DNA of 37,154 nt from Candidatus Nomurabacteria bacterium (GTDB taxonomy: Bacteria; Patescibacteriota; Saccharimonadia; Saccharimonadales; Saccharimonadaceae): positions 1 to 37,154 of the forward strand of contig JAISJL010000028.1 in NCBI GenBank assembly GCA_031261545.1. The letters are read 5' to 3'. The position numbers and the translations under genes were made by a program. Positions within the stretch are counted from its first letter, which is position 1, and every line of letters starts with the position of its first letter. The notes under the pieces are model-generated. The model did no database searches, was not told the origin of the DNA, and worked only from the letters and a program-made list of their open reading frames with translations. Below are positions 26,429 to 34,710 of this stretch, piece after piece.

Positions 26429-27563
26429 GCGCGTTTTATTTGTCAGCCATCGTGCCAATTTCCAGAAGTTTAACCAGCCACTGATCAAAATGTTGCGTGC
26501 AGAAGGAGCAATTGTTGACTACGCATCAGATGGAACGGAGAAAATCGCAAACGTTCGCAAAAGCTTCACGATAGCTTTTAACCGGCACCCTTGGGCGATT
26601 TGGAACCATATTCGGGCGTTTTTCCAGATGCGAAGGTTACTGCAAGAGAGGAAATATGATTTAATTCACACTCATACACCAACAGCAAGTGCGATTACGA
26701 GATTGGCGAACGGTCGCAAAAAGTCCGATGGCCATAAGCCTTTGATTTACACAGCGCACCACTTCCAATTTAAGGCTGACGGGTCGCTGGTGGATTGGAT
26801 TTGGTTTCCGATTGAGTGGTTTTTGGGCAATTTTTACACTGACGCGGTGGTGACGATTAGCAGTGGTGATTACGCTTTGGCGAAAAAGCACTTCAAGCGG
26901 ACTCTGGTGCGACAGATTTCGGGGGTAGGGGTGGATTTGGCGAAGTTTCGGTCACATTTATCGACGGCGGAGAGAGCGAAAGTTCGGCGAGAACTTGGGC
27001 TGTCACCAGATGACTTTGCGATTGGCTACGTGGCGGAGATGATAAATCGCAAAAATCACAAGCAATTGCTGCAGATTTTTGCTGCCGCTTATGCTAAAAA
27101 TCCCAATTTGCGACTACTGTTGGTGGGCGAGGGGAAAAACATTGGCGGCATCAAGCGCTTTATCAGCCGTTTTGGTCTGGAAAATGGTGTCAGCATCATT
27201 ACCAAAAAATTGCCACAGATTGAGTATTTTTATGAAAGTTTAGATTTGGAGATTTCTTCATCGCGCAAGGAAGGACTGGGTATGCACCTATTGGAGGCGT
27301 TGGCTGTGGGGACGCCAATTTTGGCGAGCGATATTGATGGACACCGCGAGTTTGCTACTCCGGAACAACTGTTTGATCTCCGATATGGAGCGGAAGTTGT
27401 AGAAAAACTTGACTTTTTGAGCCAAGTGTGCTACAATAGGAGTATGAGCGGTAAAAACGCTGTGGTTAGGCAGTCACTGATGCCAGAGAAGTTTGCTTTG
27501 GATAATTCGCTAGAACAGATGGAAAAGATTTATGCAAAGGTGCTAAAAAATGCTAGACTTTGA
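26409..27563 (+). CDS. Family 4-type glycosyltransferase
   Basis: DLIHTHTPTASAI, TAHHFQFKADG, GVDLAKFR, ISSSRKEGLGMHLLEALAVGTPILASDIDGHREF. Confidence 0.9.
   Translation: MTIFQGKRVLFVSHRANFQKFNQPLIKMLRAEGAIVDYASDGTEKIANVRKSFTIAFNRHPWAIWNHIRAFFQMRRLLQERKYDLIHTHTPTASAITRLANGRKKSDGHKPLIYTAHHFQFKADGSLVDWIWFPIEWFLGNFYTDAVVTISSGDYALAKKHFKRTLVRQISGVGVDLAKFRSHLSTAERAKVRRELGLSPDDFAIGYVAEMINRKNHKQLLQIFAAAYAKNPNLRLLLVGEGKNIGGIKRFISRFGLENGVSIITKKLPQIEYFYESLDLEISSSRKEGLGMHLLEALAVGTPILASDIDGHREFATPEQLFDLRYGAEVVEKLDFLSQVCYNRSMSGKNAVVRQSLMPEKFALDNSLEQMEKIYAKVLKNARL
27409..27437 (+). promoter_or_regulatory. Internal promoter inside the glycosyltransferase gene
   Basis: TTGACT - 17 bp - TACAAT, 6 nt before in-frame ATG at 27444. 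Confidence 0.65.
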
Positions 27564-28686
27564 GATTAAAAAGAAAAATGGTTTGATGCGAGCGGGCGAG
27601 ATTACGACGCCACACGGGAAAATTATGACGCCAGCGTTTATTGTGGCGGGAACGAAAGCGGCAGTCAAGGCGATGTCGGTGCCGCAGGTGCAAGATTTGG
27701 GCGGGCAGGCAATTTTGAGCAATACTTATCATCTGATGTTGCAGCCGGGGGTTTCTGTTATTGCTGAAGCTGGCGGCTTGGCAAAGTTTATGGGGTTTGA
27801 CGGGGCGACTTTTACGGACAGTGGCGGGTTTCAGATTATGAGTTTGCCGAAGGTGAAGATAAAAAATGATGAAGTGATTTTTCGTAGCCATATTAACGGA
27901 GAGAAATTGACGATTTCGCCAAGGATTTCGATGCAGGCGCAACACCAGATTGGGGCGGATATTCATATGGCGTTTGATTGTCCGATTGGCTACGGCTCGA
28001 CGGACACAGCGCGGGAAAATGCCGAGAAAACTTTGCGGATTACGCACGACTGGGCTGCCCAAAGTTTGGCGGAACACAGTCGACTTAACGCGGAACATTT
28101 GGTGCGCGGAGAGAATACGCAGGCGCTGTTCGGCGTGGTGCAAGGTGGTGAGTTTGAGGATTTGCGAGCCAAGAGCGCACGGTTTTTCGCCTCAATGGAT
28201 TTTGATGGATTTGGGATTGGCGGGATGTATGTGGCGGAAAAGTCGCGAAAGTTCTTGCAGATTGTTGATGAGATTTTGCCAGATGAAAAGCCGAGGCATT
28301 GGCTGGGAATGGGGGCGGAGCCGATTGATATTTTTACGGGCGTGGAACTAGGGATCGACACTTTTGACTGCGTGGCGCCGACGCGGCAGGCGCGAAACGG
28401 GGCGCTCTATACCTTTTCGGGCAGATTGAACATTGGTAATGCAAAGTATAAGACGGATTTTGCTCCGATTGACAGCGAGTGTCAGTGCGCGGTTTGCCAA
28501 GGCGGAATCACGCGAGCGTATCTGTCGCATTTGTTTCGGGCGGGCGAGCTTTTGGCGTTTACGCTGGCGAGCATTCATAATGAGTTTTTTGTGGTTAATT
28601 TGACTTCGAGGATTCGGCAAAGTGTTCTTGATGGTAGTTTTCGAGAGTTAAGAGATAATTTCTTGGGAAAATATTATAATACTTGA
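27550..28686 (+). CDS. tgt: Queuine/archaeosine tRNA-ribosyltransferase
   Basis: TPAFIVAGTKAAVKAM, ATFTDSGGFQIMSL, FGVVQGGEFEDLR, Zn site CQCAVCQGGITRAYLSHLF. Confidence 0.95.
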   Translation: MLDFEIKKKNGLMRAGEITTPHGKIMTPAFIVAGTKAAVKAMSVPQVQDLGGQAILSNTYHLMLQPGVSVIAEAGGLAKFMGFDGATFTDSGGFQIMSLPKVKIKNDEVIFRSHINGEKLTISPRISMQAQHQIGADIHMAFDCPIGYGSTDTARENAEKTLRITHDWAAQSLAEHSRLNAEHLVRGENTQALFGVVQGGEFEDLRAKSARFFASMDFDGFGIGGMYVAEKSRKFLQIVDEILPDEKPRHWLGMGAEPIDIFTGVELGIDTFDCVAPTRQARNGALYTFSGRLNIGNAKYKTDFAPIDSECQCAVCQGGITRAYLSHLFRAGELLAFTLASIHNEFFVVNLTSRIRQSVLDGSFRELRDNFLGKYYNT

Positions 28687-28711
28687 CCTTTTGAGTGATG
28701 TGTGATATAAT
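28683..28711 (+). promoter_or_regulatory. Promoter of the VWA/unknown/MoxR cassette
   Basis: TTGACC - 17 bp - TATAAT with TGTGA before the -10. Confidence 0.8.
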
Positions 28712-28729
28712 GGAGGGAAGTAAGCATGA

Positions 28730-28761
28730 GCGGCATACGGAGGCAAAAATCCGTGCGCCGC
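28730..28761 (+). promoter_or_regulatory. Leader hairpin upstream of the cassette
   Basis: GCGGC-at-ACGGA-loop-TCCGT-gc-GCCGC; start codon ~60 nt downstream with AGGAGGTGA. Confidence 0.6.
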
Positions 28762-28824
28762 TTTTGGCTTTGCAGATTACCAAATAGCGAAGAATCCAAA
28801 AAAACTATTTTAGGAGGTGATTTA

Positions 28825-30063
28825 TTGGACACGGCGAAGTATTCCACGATGCCTTTTCGATACAAATTGTCGCGTTTTAGCCTAAAACTGCGTAAAATCT
28901 ATCCGTTTCTCGGCGAATTATGTTCGCGAGTGGAGAAATGGAGGAGTGAAAAAACGGAGTTGGCGGCGACGGACGGACTACATTTGTATCTGAACGAGGC
29001 AAGGCTGGCGGAATTGCCAGAAGAGGGATTGAACTTTGTTTTGCTGCACGAATTGTTTCATATTGTGCTGCGACATCGTTTTCCCAAAAATCTACCGTTT
29101 TATGCAAAGCGGTATTGGAACATCGCGGCGGATTTGGTGGTGAATTGGCTGATATTGTCAATGCAAAGTGAGCTGAAAAATGCCGGTTTACCGGTTCAGC
29201 CGATTGCGGACACAGCTCTAACGACCGATAATCTGGCCAAAGACAATTCCGGCATAATTGCCAAGTCGTTCATTGCGCAAGCAGTGGGGCAGGGCGTTTT
29301 GACGGAAAATCCACCGCTGTTGGTTGAGCTGAAGTGGAAAGCATTTGAGTGCGTATTGCCGAATTTTGAGGCGTTTGCATTTGATTTGCTGGAAACCGAT
29401 GGCGCAACAGACGGAGAGGAGGCAAAAATCGAAGTTCTGTTCGCGGAATGCGAAAAAACGGCCGGCAAGGATGGCATGCCGCATCAACTGCGAGATTTAT
29501 GGCGGGAGATGGAAAAAGACAAGCTGCTGGATTGGTATTTGCTGCTCAAAAGATGGCTGGAAGGGGTTAAGGAAAGCGAAGAACAATGCTTTTCGACACC
29601 TGACAAACGGTTGCTTTATAGCGGTATGATACTGCCTGGCTACGAGCAAGATGCTGGCACAGAGTTGAATCGTGCGCTGGTCGTGTTGGATGTCAGTAGT
29701 TCCGTCAACCGTGAGGAATTGCTGAAACTAGTATGGCAGATTGCGGACGTTTTGGCTCAGCTGGAGTTCGCGGGCGAAATCCTGTCTTTTGGTAGCGGAG
29801 TTTACCAAGAAGCGAAGTTAAGCAACAAAGCCTCGCTCAAAAGTTTCATTGACGAACTGAAAGTTGGCGGTGGAACAGATTGGGGCGAAGTAGTGCGACA
29901 CATCCAGCGGGAAAAGCTGGGAACGAGCGTGGTAATCGTCTTTACCGACGGTTATTTCTATAGTTTCGACAAAGGCTTGCAAAATGTGGTTTTTATCACG
30001 TTGGACGAGTCGCCGTCGGAGCTGCAAAACCTTGGCAAAGTAATCCAAATCAACCAAAACTAA
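28825..30063 (+). CDS. VWA-domain protein with N-terminal HExxH metallopeptidase-like domain (DUF2201-like)
   Basis: LLHELFHIVLRHRF; MIDAS-like DVSSSV, GGGTDW, FTDG; TTG start with perfect SD AGGAGGTGA (start revised). Confidence 0.8.
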   Translation: MDTAKYSTMPFRYKLSRFSLKLRKIYPFLGELCSRVEKWRSEKTELAATDGLHLYLNEARLAELPEEGLNFVLLHELFHIVLRHRFPKNLPFYAKRYWNIAADLVVNWLILSMQSELKNAGLPVQPIADTALTTDNLAKDNSGIIAKSFIAQAVGQGVLTENPPLLVELKWKAFECVLPNFEAFAFDLLETDGATDGEEAKIEVLFAECEKTAGKDGMPHQLRDLWREMEKDKLLDWYLLLKRWLEGVKESEEQCFSTPDKRLLYSGMILPGYEQDAGTELNRALVVLDVSSSVNREELLKLVWQIADVLAQLEFAGEILSFGSGVYQEAKLSNKASLKSFIDELKVGGGTDWGEVVRHIQREKLGTSVVIVFTDGYFYSFDKGLQNVVFITLDESPSELQNLGKVIQINQN

Positions 30064-30080
30064 AATAGGAGGAACTAAAA

Positions 30081-30746
30081 ATGACAAGTTACAAATTTGG
30101 AGCTGGCGGCTTCAGACTGGGCGAGCGCGTAGAAGTGAGAACTTCCGGCGTGCGTGGCGTATTGGTCGGAGAGGTGATTCACATCTCGGGTTGCAACACC
30201 TATCAGATAGCATTGCCAAACGGCAAAAAGAAGGACGAAACGCGACCGAAGATAGTGAATATTGACTATCTGTTGTTGCGGCGGCTGGAAGATACGGAGT
30301 CGATGGTGATGAGCCGCGATACGGAGCTGACAGATGAAAACTCGTTCGCTCCCAAAGGCACAGACATCAACAAGGAGTGGATTATGTCCAGCCTGAGCGT
30401 GCCAAAAGAGTGGATTCCTGAGGTCGATGAAGCCATCGGCGTGGAGGAAATGACGCTGAAACTGGGCATGGAGGTGTTTGACAAAGCCCACGGCTTACCG
30501 GTGATTGTGCAATATGCCTTCCGTGATTTATATTCCAAAGAGATAGAATACGGAGTTTCGGCATATTCGGGCATTGACGGCAAGGAAATCTTTACATCCT
30601 CGGGACGAGCATACCAGTTTATTCCACTCGAACTCAAGGTTGATGTTTACCCCGAGACGGGAGGCAAGACCGGACCGGCGTTCGAGGAGCATCGTTCTTC
30701 AGAATACGGCGGACACGAAGATTTGACTGAACGTAGTTTTGGCTAA
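30081..30746 (+). CDS. Uncharacterised 221-aa protein in the VWA/MoxR cassette
   Basis: SD AGGAGG; gap of 17 bp from upstream gene; N-terminal beta-rich GFRLGERVEVRTSGVRGVLVGEVIHISGCNTYQIALP. Confidence 0.8.
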   Translation: MTSYKFGAGGFRLGERVEVRTSGVRGVLVGEVIHISGCNTYQIALPNGKKKDETRPKIVNIDYLLLRRLEDTESMVMSRDTELTDENSFAPKGTDINKEWIMSSLSVPKEWIPEVDEAIGVEEMTLKLGMEVFDKAHGLPVIVQYAFRDLYSKEIEYGVSAYSGIDGKEIFTSSGRAYQFIPLELKVDVYPETGGKTGPAFEEHRSSEYGGHEDLTERSFG

Positions 30747-30759
30747 GGAGGGATGAAAA

Positions 30760-31830
30760 ATGGCGATAACAATTCGTCAGTTTGGCGAAGCGGCAGCGGC
30801 GACCTTTGACCACAAGTTGAAGCGTTCGTTGATGGTGCTGGGGCCGACTGGAATAGGTAAGAGCGAAGTCATCCATCAGTTAGCGGAAGAGCGTAAGATG
30901 AAGGTGATAGACGTGCGGTTGCTGCTTTGGGCGTTGACTGACCTGAAAGGCGTGCCATATCCCGACGAGACGCACACTTTCACGAAATGGTTGCAAAATG
31001 ATGTCTTGCCGCAGATTGGGCGTGATGGTGAAAGCGGGATTTTGTTGCTGGAAGAGCTGGTCAGCGCGCCGAGAAGCGTGCAAGCGGCGGCCTACCAGTT
31101 GACACTTGACCGCAAAATTGGCGAGTACCAATTACCTGATGGCTGGTTTATACTGGCAACAGGCAACCGCGAGCAAGATGACGGGGTGTATGTGCGAATG
31201 CCAGCGCCTTTGGCCGACCGATTCGAAATCCACGAAGTGGAGACGGATTTCCAAGATTGGAAATCCCACGTAATATTACGTGGCTTAAACCCTGCGGTAG
31301 TCGGGTATTTGTCATCTGACCCGAATGCGTTGTATACCTTCACGCCGAACAGTGGCAAACTGGTGTTTGCCACTCCGCGCAGTTGGGTGGCTGTGGCTGA
31401 TTTGCTCGATTGCAGATTGAGCGGAAAGGCTTTGGCGGCCAAATGCGAGGCAAATGTCGGAGTCGATGAGGCAACCAAGTTCCTTGAATACTACAAAAAC
31501 ACCAAGAAACTACCCAACATTGAGATGGTGCTGAACGGTGGCTATGCCGGCGTGCATTTCTTGGAATCATTGGATGTTTATTATCTGCTAATCCAAAACT
31601 TTGTTTATGCGATAAACAATGAGGAAAAGCAGGGCAATGACATCTGGCGGAAGTATTCCGACAATAGCGTGGAGTTTTTGGCGGGGAGTGATAATTTTCC
31701 GCTGGAGCTCAAAAAGAGTTACGTTGACCAACTTTGCGAAGCGATTGAACCTGCGCGCGAATACCTGTTCAATGGTTCGCGTTCGCAAGCGATGTCGAGG
31801 TTGTTGCAAGAGTTGGAATATGTTAAGTAG
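30760..31830 (+). CDS. MoxR-like AAA ATPase
   Basis: Walker A LGPTGIGKSEVIHQLAEE, Walker B GILLLEELVSAPRSVQAAAYQL, FILATGNREQDDGVYVRMPAPLADRF. Confidence 0.88.
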   Translation: MAITIRQFGEAAAATFDHKLKRSLMVLGPTGIGKSEVIHQLAEERKMKVIDVRLLLWALTDLKGVPYPDETHTFTKWLQNDVLPQIGRDGESGILLLEELVSAPRSVQAAAYQLTLDRKIGEYQLPDGWFILATGNREQDDGVYVRMPAPLADRFEIHEVETDFQDWKSHVILRGLNPAVVGYLSSDPNALYTFTPNSGKLVFATPRSWVAVADLLDCRLSGKALAAKCEANVGVDEATKFLEYYKNTKKLPNIEMVLNGGYAGVHFLESLDVYYLLIQNFVYAINNEEKQGNDIWRKYSDNSVEFLAGSDNFPLELKKSYVDQLCEAIEPAREYLFNGSRSQAMSRLLQELEYVK

Positions 31831-31855
31831 GAGGATTTTTCGTTATTTTATTGTT

Positions 31856-31883
31856 AGTCCCGTAAGTTTTTACTTACGGGACT
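31856..31883 (+). terminator. Perfect 12-bp hairpin after the cassette, probable terminator
   Basis: AGTCCCGTAAGT-TTTT-ACTTACGGGACT; only a weak T tract. Confidence 0.65.
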
Positions 31884-31902
31884 TTCATCGGTTAACATAT
31901 TG

Positions 31903-32016
31903 AAAGCGCTTTTCACAACCATAATTTCCAAGATACCGTTACACGCCGGGAACCTTCGGTTCTCGGGTTGCACTTCGCCTTTAGTATCTTGGAAATTAGG
32001 TTGTGAGCGCGCTTTT
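31903..32016. repeat. Long palindrome, family 1
   Basis: AAGCGCTTTTCACAACCATAATTTCCAAGATACC versus reverse complement of AGTATCTTGGAAATTAGGTTGTGAGCGCGCTTTT; inner hairpin CCGGGAACC-TTC-GGTTCTCGG. Confidence 0.85.
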
Positions 32017-32019
32017 ATG

Positions 32020-33567
32020 TTATTTATACTCCCAAATCGTTCCGTCGTCTGTGTCGCGCAAAACCACGCCGTATGTTTCGGTGATTTGGTCGCGGAGTTG
32101 GTCGGAGAGTTGCCAGTTTTTGCTGGTTCGGGCGGCTTCGCGGTCCTTTATGAGATTATAGGCTTCATCTTGCAGGTTGGGGGTGGAGTTTAATAGATTT
32201 AGACCCAACAAATCGTCGATGAATTGCCAAAAGTCAAGCGCCTTCGACGCAGATAATCCGCCGTTACACGCGGCTTCGTCGCTGCGAGGATTATTGGGGT
32301 TTTGATAGATTTTTGGCATTAGTTCGTCGATTTTGGCGATGGTTTGGGCAGAGGTGAGGTTGTTATTGACACCTTCAAGAATAGGATTGGTAAAATCACC
32401 AACCATCATCTCGTGTTCGGCGCTCCGGGCCGCTTGGCCAAGTCTTACCGGCCCCTCAATGAGATTGGGCGATTTTACCTGCCATCTGAGCGCGGCAAAA
32501 TTGCGCCATTTGGTCAGGAGTTGGTGGGCGGCGGCGAGGTTTTCCCAAGAAAAGTTGCGTTCAGAGGAAAAGTGACCTTGAAGAACCCACATGCGATAGT
32601 CCATATAGTTGTAACCCTTTTGTTCCAAATCGTAAAAGGTGAGGATATTACCCTTGCTTTTGCTGATTTTGGCGCCGTCGATGGTGATGAAGTTGTTGTG
32701 AAGCCAATAATTTGCCAAAATTTTGCCAAAGGCCGCTTCACTTTGGGCGATTTCGTTGGTGTGGTGGACAGGGATGTGGTCGATGCCGCCGGTGTGGATG
32801 TCGATTGTTTCGCCGAGGAGGGAATGGATGATACAGGAGCATTCGATGTGCCAACCAGGGTAGCCAAGGATAGCGCCAGTTTCATCTGTGGCTAAATCTT
32901 TTTGGTTTATGGCTGTAAAATCGAGAAGATCTTTGATGTCATCTGGCAAGGGCCATTGCATGGCGTGATCTTCGTGCTTCGCGATAAACTTCCAGAGAGC
33001 AAAATCGCTCAGATGGCGCTTCTGGGCGTTAAAATCAACGCGTGCGCCAGCTTCAAGGCCCTTTAAGTCCAGATGACCGAAATCGGCGTAGCGAGGGAAT
33101 TTGCTGGTGTCGTAATAGATGCCGTCGGTAGTGGTGTAGGCATAGCCCTTTTCCGTTAGGGTCTTAATCATCTGTAAATCCTCGAAAATGTAATCCGTGG
33201 CTTTGGCGATGGCGACGGGTTCGGTGCAGTTCAACCCGCGAAAATGACGCAGAAAGTCATCTGTGAAGAACTCGGCTATTTGCCAAACGGTTTTTTGTTG
33301 CTTTTTGGCGGATTTTTCCATTTTGTCTTGACCTTCGTCCGAATCTGATGTCAGATGCCCGACATCTGTGAGGTTCATGACGCGCTTGACACGATAGCCG
33401 TTTAATTGTAGAGTGCGCACCAATAAGTCCCAATAAACATAGGCGGTGAAATTGCCAATGTGAGCGAAGTCGTAAACCGTTGGTCCACAGGTATAGATTT
33501 TGACCTCGTTTTGGTCGATAGGCTTAAAATCGTCGATTTGACGGGTTAGAGTATTAAAAAAGCGCAT
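32020..33567 (-). CDS. cysS: Cysteinyl-tRNA synthetase
   Basis: YTCGPTVYDFAHIGNFTAYV, HIECSCIIHSLLGETIDIHTGGIDHIPVHHTNEIAQSEA, KISKSKGN; start revised to MRFFNTL. Confidence 0.95.
   Translation of the reverse strand: MRFFNTLTRQIDDFKPIDQNEVKIYTCGPTVYDFAHIGNFTAYVYWDLLVRTLQLNGYRVKRVMNLTDVGHLTSDSDEGQDKMEKSAKKQQKTVWQIAEFFTDDFLRHFRGLNCTEPVAIAKATDYIFEDLQMIKTLTEKGYAYTTTDGIYYDTSKFPRYADFGHLDLKGLEAGARVDFNAQKRHLSDFALWKFIAKHEDHAMQWPLPDDIKDLLDFTAINQKDLATDETGAILGYPGWHIECSCIIHSLLGETIDIHTGGIDHIPVHHTNEIAQSEAAFGKILANYWLHNNFITIDGAKISKSKGNILTFYDLEQKGYNYMDYRMWVLQGHFSSERNFSWENLAAAHQLLTKWRNFAALRWQVKSPNLIEGPVRLGQAARSAEHEMMVGDFTNPILEGVNNNLTSAQTIAKIDELMPKIYQNPNNPRSDEAACNGGLSASKALDFWQFIDDLLGLNLLNSTPNLQDEAYNLIKDREAARTSKNWQLSDQLRDQITETYGVVLRDTDDGTIWEYK
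32253..32294. repeat. Short palindromic repeat, family 2 copy C, inside cysS
   Basis: ATAATCCGCCGTTACACGCGGCTTCGTCGCTGCGAGGATTAT; 42 bp = 14 codons, encodes NNPRSDEAACNGGL in the cysS frame. Confidence 0.85.
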
Positions 33568-33568
33568 G

Positions 33569-34678
33569 CTAGGACTTCCTGCGAACGGCCTTTTTGACTT
33601 TGGCGCCGTATTCTTCGTAGATGACCCTGAGGCAGTTGACAATTGGCACGGCCAAGATGCCGCCGACAATGCCGTTCATGAAAAGACCGATAGTGATGGC
33701 GATGAGGACGACTAGGGCTGGTAAATCCGAGCGGTTGGCGTGGATTTTGGGGACGATGATGTTGTTTTCGATCTGTTGATAAATGAAGTAGACGGCGACG
33801 AAGATGATGGCGGCAGGAAGGCTGTTGAACGCCAGCAAAATGCCCGCGATGATGGTACCGATGGTGGCGCCGAACATGGGGATGAGACACATAATACCCA
33901 TGAGTAACCCCAGAGGTAGGCAGAGGTAGATTGGCACACCAGTGAAGATGGAGATGACAAAAATGAGTATGACGCTGAAAAGAGCGTCAATGAGGGCGAC
34001 TGTCAACTGACCGTTGACGTAGTTGGAGATGGCTTTGGACATGCGACTGAGGGTGCGCTGGAGTTTGGTTGAGGCCTCGCTGCCGGATTGTTTAGCCCAG
34101 AATTGATCCATGAGGGGTGAACCGTCGGCCAAAAAGAGGTAGGTTAAGACAACAACGAGGAAAACTGACGCCAAAACCGAGAAAAACGAGCCGGCGCCGC
34201 TGATGAAACCAGTCTGGAAGTCGTTGGCGATGCCGTTGATGGAGCTTTGCGCGCTGACGACGATGTCTTGGAGGAACTCGCCCAGACCGTGACCATTAGC
34301 GAAGTCGTATAGGGCGCCAAGTTTGGAGTCGGCAGAGGCGATGATGTCGGGCATGGAGGTGATGAAAGTGCCGGTTTGTCGGATGATGGCTGGGACGATG
34401 ATAGCGAGAAGACCGCCGAGGACGATGATAACCATGAGATATGACAGGGTGACTGCCAGTTTGCGGCGTTTTTTATGGGTGCCGGATAAGATGTGGGATA
34501 ATTTTGAGACTATTGGGTTGAGAGCGACGGCAAAGAAAATGGCAGTCAAAACGATGCCCAAACCGACACGCATTGACCAAAGCAACCCGCCAACCGCCAA
34601 AAAACCGATGACAACCAACCAAAAACGAATAAATGTCCATGTGTCGATTTTGATGATAACTTGTTTTTCGTCGTTCAT
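33569..34678 (-). CDS. AI-2E family transporter (PerM-like)
   Basis: Multi-pass protein with FLADGSPLMDQFW, LPLGLLMGIMCLIPMFGATIGTIIAGI, ENNIIVPKIHANRSDLPALVVL. Confidence 0.88.
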   Translation of the reverse strand: MNDEKQVIIKIDTWTFIRFWLVVIGFLAVGGLLWSMRVGLGIVLTAIFFAVALNPIVSKLSHILSGTHKKRRKLAVTLSYLMVIIVLGGLLAIIVPAIIRQTGTFITSMPDIIASADSKLGALYDFANGHGLGEFLQDIVVSAQSSINGIANDFQTGFISGAGSFFSVLASVFLVVVLTYLFLADGSPLMDQFWAKQSGSEASTKLQRTLSRMSKAISNYVNGQLTVALIDALFSVILIFVISIFTGVPIYLCLPLGLLMGIMCLIPMFGATIGTIIAGILLAFNSLPAAIIFVAVYFIYQQIENNIIVPKIHANRSDLPALVVLIAITIGLFMNGIVGGILAVPIVNCLRVIYEEYGAKVKKAVRRKS

Positions 34679-34710
34679 ACTAATATAATAGCATATTATT
34701 CTTGAAAATG

